Below, in pieces: positions 62,993 to 64,000 of a DNA stretch of 64,000 bases. The notes under the pieces are model-generated. The model searched no databases and was not told the origin of the DNA. It worked only from the letters and a program-made list of their open reading frames with translations. This DNA comes from Bog-473 sp963821755. Its GTDB lineage: Bacteria > Actinomycetota > Acidimicrobiia > Acidimicrobiales > RAAP-2. The stretch's first letter is position 1, and every line of letters begins with the position of its first letter. Location of the stretch: NCBI GenBank assembly GCA_963821755.1, contig CAWGEX010000003.1, forward strand, positions 930,001 through 994,000. The letters run 5' to 3'. The translations under genes were made by a program, and so were the position numbers.

Positions 62993-63470
62993 TCACGGGT
63001 GGCCTGGGTTGAAGTCCGAGGCATCCGACACCATGAAGCGGCCCTGGCGAGGCCCGGGTCCACCATCTCGTACCGCGATCAAAAATGCCTCGTGATCGCC
63101 GGCACTCATTCGGTTGATGATCGGGCCTTCGACCCATGCTGCGCAGTCGCGAATCAACGGCGCCCCCAAAATCCCCTCCTTCCAATCCAGCTGTCGAAAT
63201 TTGTCGATGTCGTCGCCACTCCACTCGCCAAATAGCGATGCCATGTCACGCTGATCGGAACCGAGCAGATGCACGGCTAATGCGTTACTCCTTTGCAGCG
63301 ACCCGGAACGTGCAATTCACCTTCGAGACGCACACGAGGAAACGGACCGGCCTGAGGCTCGATTGTGTGACGAATCCGGCGAGGCATCCGCTCACCTCGT
63401 CACCGACCCGCGCCGTCACGACGTAGAGTGGAAAGTCAGCCTCCTCGGTCATGGGGTCGGACACGCTCAT
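62993..63470 (-). pseudogene. flavin reductase (DIM6/NTAB-like), interrupted by a one-base frameshift
   Basis: The upstream frame, from ATG 63452 or GTG 63470, encodes FPLYVVTARVGDEVSGCLAGFVTQSSLRPVRFLVCVSK, the flavin reductase N-terminus. It ends at 63285. The downstream frame has HLLGSDQRDMASLFGEWSGDDIDKF and AAWVEGPIINRMSAGDHEAFL, the C-terminus. Removing one C of the CC at 63290-63291 joins them through AAKSNALAVHLLG. Restored length is about 150 residues. It would supply reduced FMN or FAD. Confidence 0.8.
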
Positions 63471-63498
63471 GACGGACCAATGCCTCGACTCGACATCG

Positions 63499-64000
63499 TC
63501 AACAGGGTTTGGGGGTCGTCAGAAGGCCAAGTTGTGCAGTGAGGTCGTGCGCGATCTGTTGGCCATAAATACGAGCGCCGTCGTTACTCAGATGTACCGC
63601 GTCGACCACGCTGCGGACGATCCGGACGTGCCCGCAGGTCCGTTTGGTCATGACGTCGCTCCCGTTTGGGCCCGCCAGGATGGTGCCGGAGTCAAGAATA
63701 CGATCGCCACGAATTAAGCGGTACCCATCGAAGAGCCGTTGGGCATGGCCCAGGGGTGGGAGGGAGATCGGGGGTGGACTCACCCAAAACATCTGGGCAC
63801 CGGCCGCCCTGACTTCCGCTGACAACTGCCCGGCTCGTTGCTGCCAGGCATCAAAGAATGCCGGGCTGTCGACGGCTACGGGCTGGCCAGCGGCGGTCTG
63901 GATCGGCGGTCCCGGATAGTTGCCGACGAAGATGGCGACCACAACGTCGGGATGCTCCAATCGCAGGATCTGTTGTGTCTGGCTGAGCCAGTTCACGGAC
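63499..64000 (-). CDS. SGNH-type hydrolase, 5' end beyond the window
   Basis: The frame is open to the window edge. The visible ~165 residues hold the C-terminal part of an SGNH/GDSL-fold esterase: PDVVVAIFVGNYPG (block III-like Asn) and VVDAVHLSNDGARIYGQQIAHDL, with the DxxH catalytic pair. The GDS nucleophile should lie upstream. Such proteins often act on cell-surface glycans as acetyl-esterases. Substrate unknown. Confidence 0.8.
   Translation of the reverse strand, partial: SVNWLSQTQQILRLEHPDVVVAIFVGNYPGPPIQTAAGQPVAVDSPAFFDAWQQRAGQLSAEVRAAGAQMFWVSPPPISLPPLGHAQRLFDGYRLIRGDRILDSGTILAGPNGSDVMTKRTCGHVRIVRSVVDAVHLSNDGARIYGQQIAHDLTAQLGLLTTPKPC

Noticed and set aside
1..64000. tRNA, rRNA, prophage, insertion sequence or integrase
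   Set aside because: Looked for on both strands by characteristic motifs and protein families; none was found.

Overview
The window is high-GC DNA with many GTG/TTG starts and tightly packed, translationally coupled genes. LAL-type LuxR ATPase regulators, a LytR_C-domain membrane protein, an ECF41-like sigma factor, DrrAB-type exporters and OsmC proteins together suggest an actinobacterium, probably of the Acidimicrobiia or a related uncultured lineage. This assignment is inference from gene content. I saw no tRNA, rRNA, CRISPR array, integrase or transposase.

Layout. 0-3.7 kb: an APH-fold phosphotransferase, then a coupled four-gene operon (small ABM/ferredoxin-like protein, two SRPBCC proteins, an ArsR regulator) with a GTAAC-type inverted repeat in front, then a LytR_C protein. 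4-7.1 kb: a 1050-residue secreted beta-helix/FN3 protein, transcribed away from the next block. 7.5-20.2 kb: ten co-directional genes for an exopolysaccharide or surface glycan, nearly all joined by ATGA or similar overlaps: Wzz-like, soluble CapD-like dehydratase, HprK-like P-loop protein, GT4, DegT aminotransferase, a divergent RtcB-like protein, an unknown small protein, an APH-like kinase, a Wzy-like polymerase, and a flippase fused to a phosphoglycosyl transferase. Convergent to it (20.2-23 kb) are a PIG-L deacetylase, a formyltransferase and a phosphoesterase. The predicted product is a lipid-linked glycan carrying an amino sugar that may be N-formylated. 23-27 kb: a LAL regulator and an atypical response regulator.

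27.9-38.9 kb: FAD-dependent oxidoreductase, DUF2834-like membrane protein, SirB1-like protein, DrrAB-type exporter, a K+ channel with RCK domain and unusual filter, an MBL-fold hydrolase, and a sugar ABC importer with a strong hairpin between its binding-protein gene and its ATPase gene. 39-43.3 kb: zinc alcohol dehydrogenase, an ECF41/SigJ-like sigma factor, and a divergent glyoxalase-ABC exporter operon. The gap between them holds two back-to-back matches to the ECF41 promoter (TGTCAC..N16..CGTC), which link sigma factor and target and fix the sigma start codon.

43.4-64 kb: mixed metabolic and hypothetical genes (crotonase, OsmC proteins, MFS exporter, lipoprotein esterase, DMFase-beta-like protein, SDR, aldehyde dehydrogenase, glyoxalases, ferredoxin-like protein, double left-handed beta-helix protein) with several broken genes. 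Four genes are interrupted by what looks like a single extra base (ABC ATPase ~41980, membrane protein ~48011, SDR ~56456, flavin reductase ~63290). An AtuA gene and a serine-hydrolase gene survive only as 3' pieces. Either this half carries assembly indels or it is decaying.

The most unusual element is the RtcB-like protein inside the glycan operon, coupled to an unknown protein and a kinase, with an HprK-like protein upstream.
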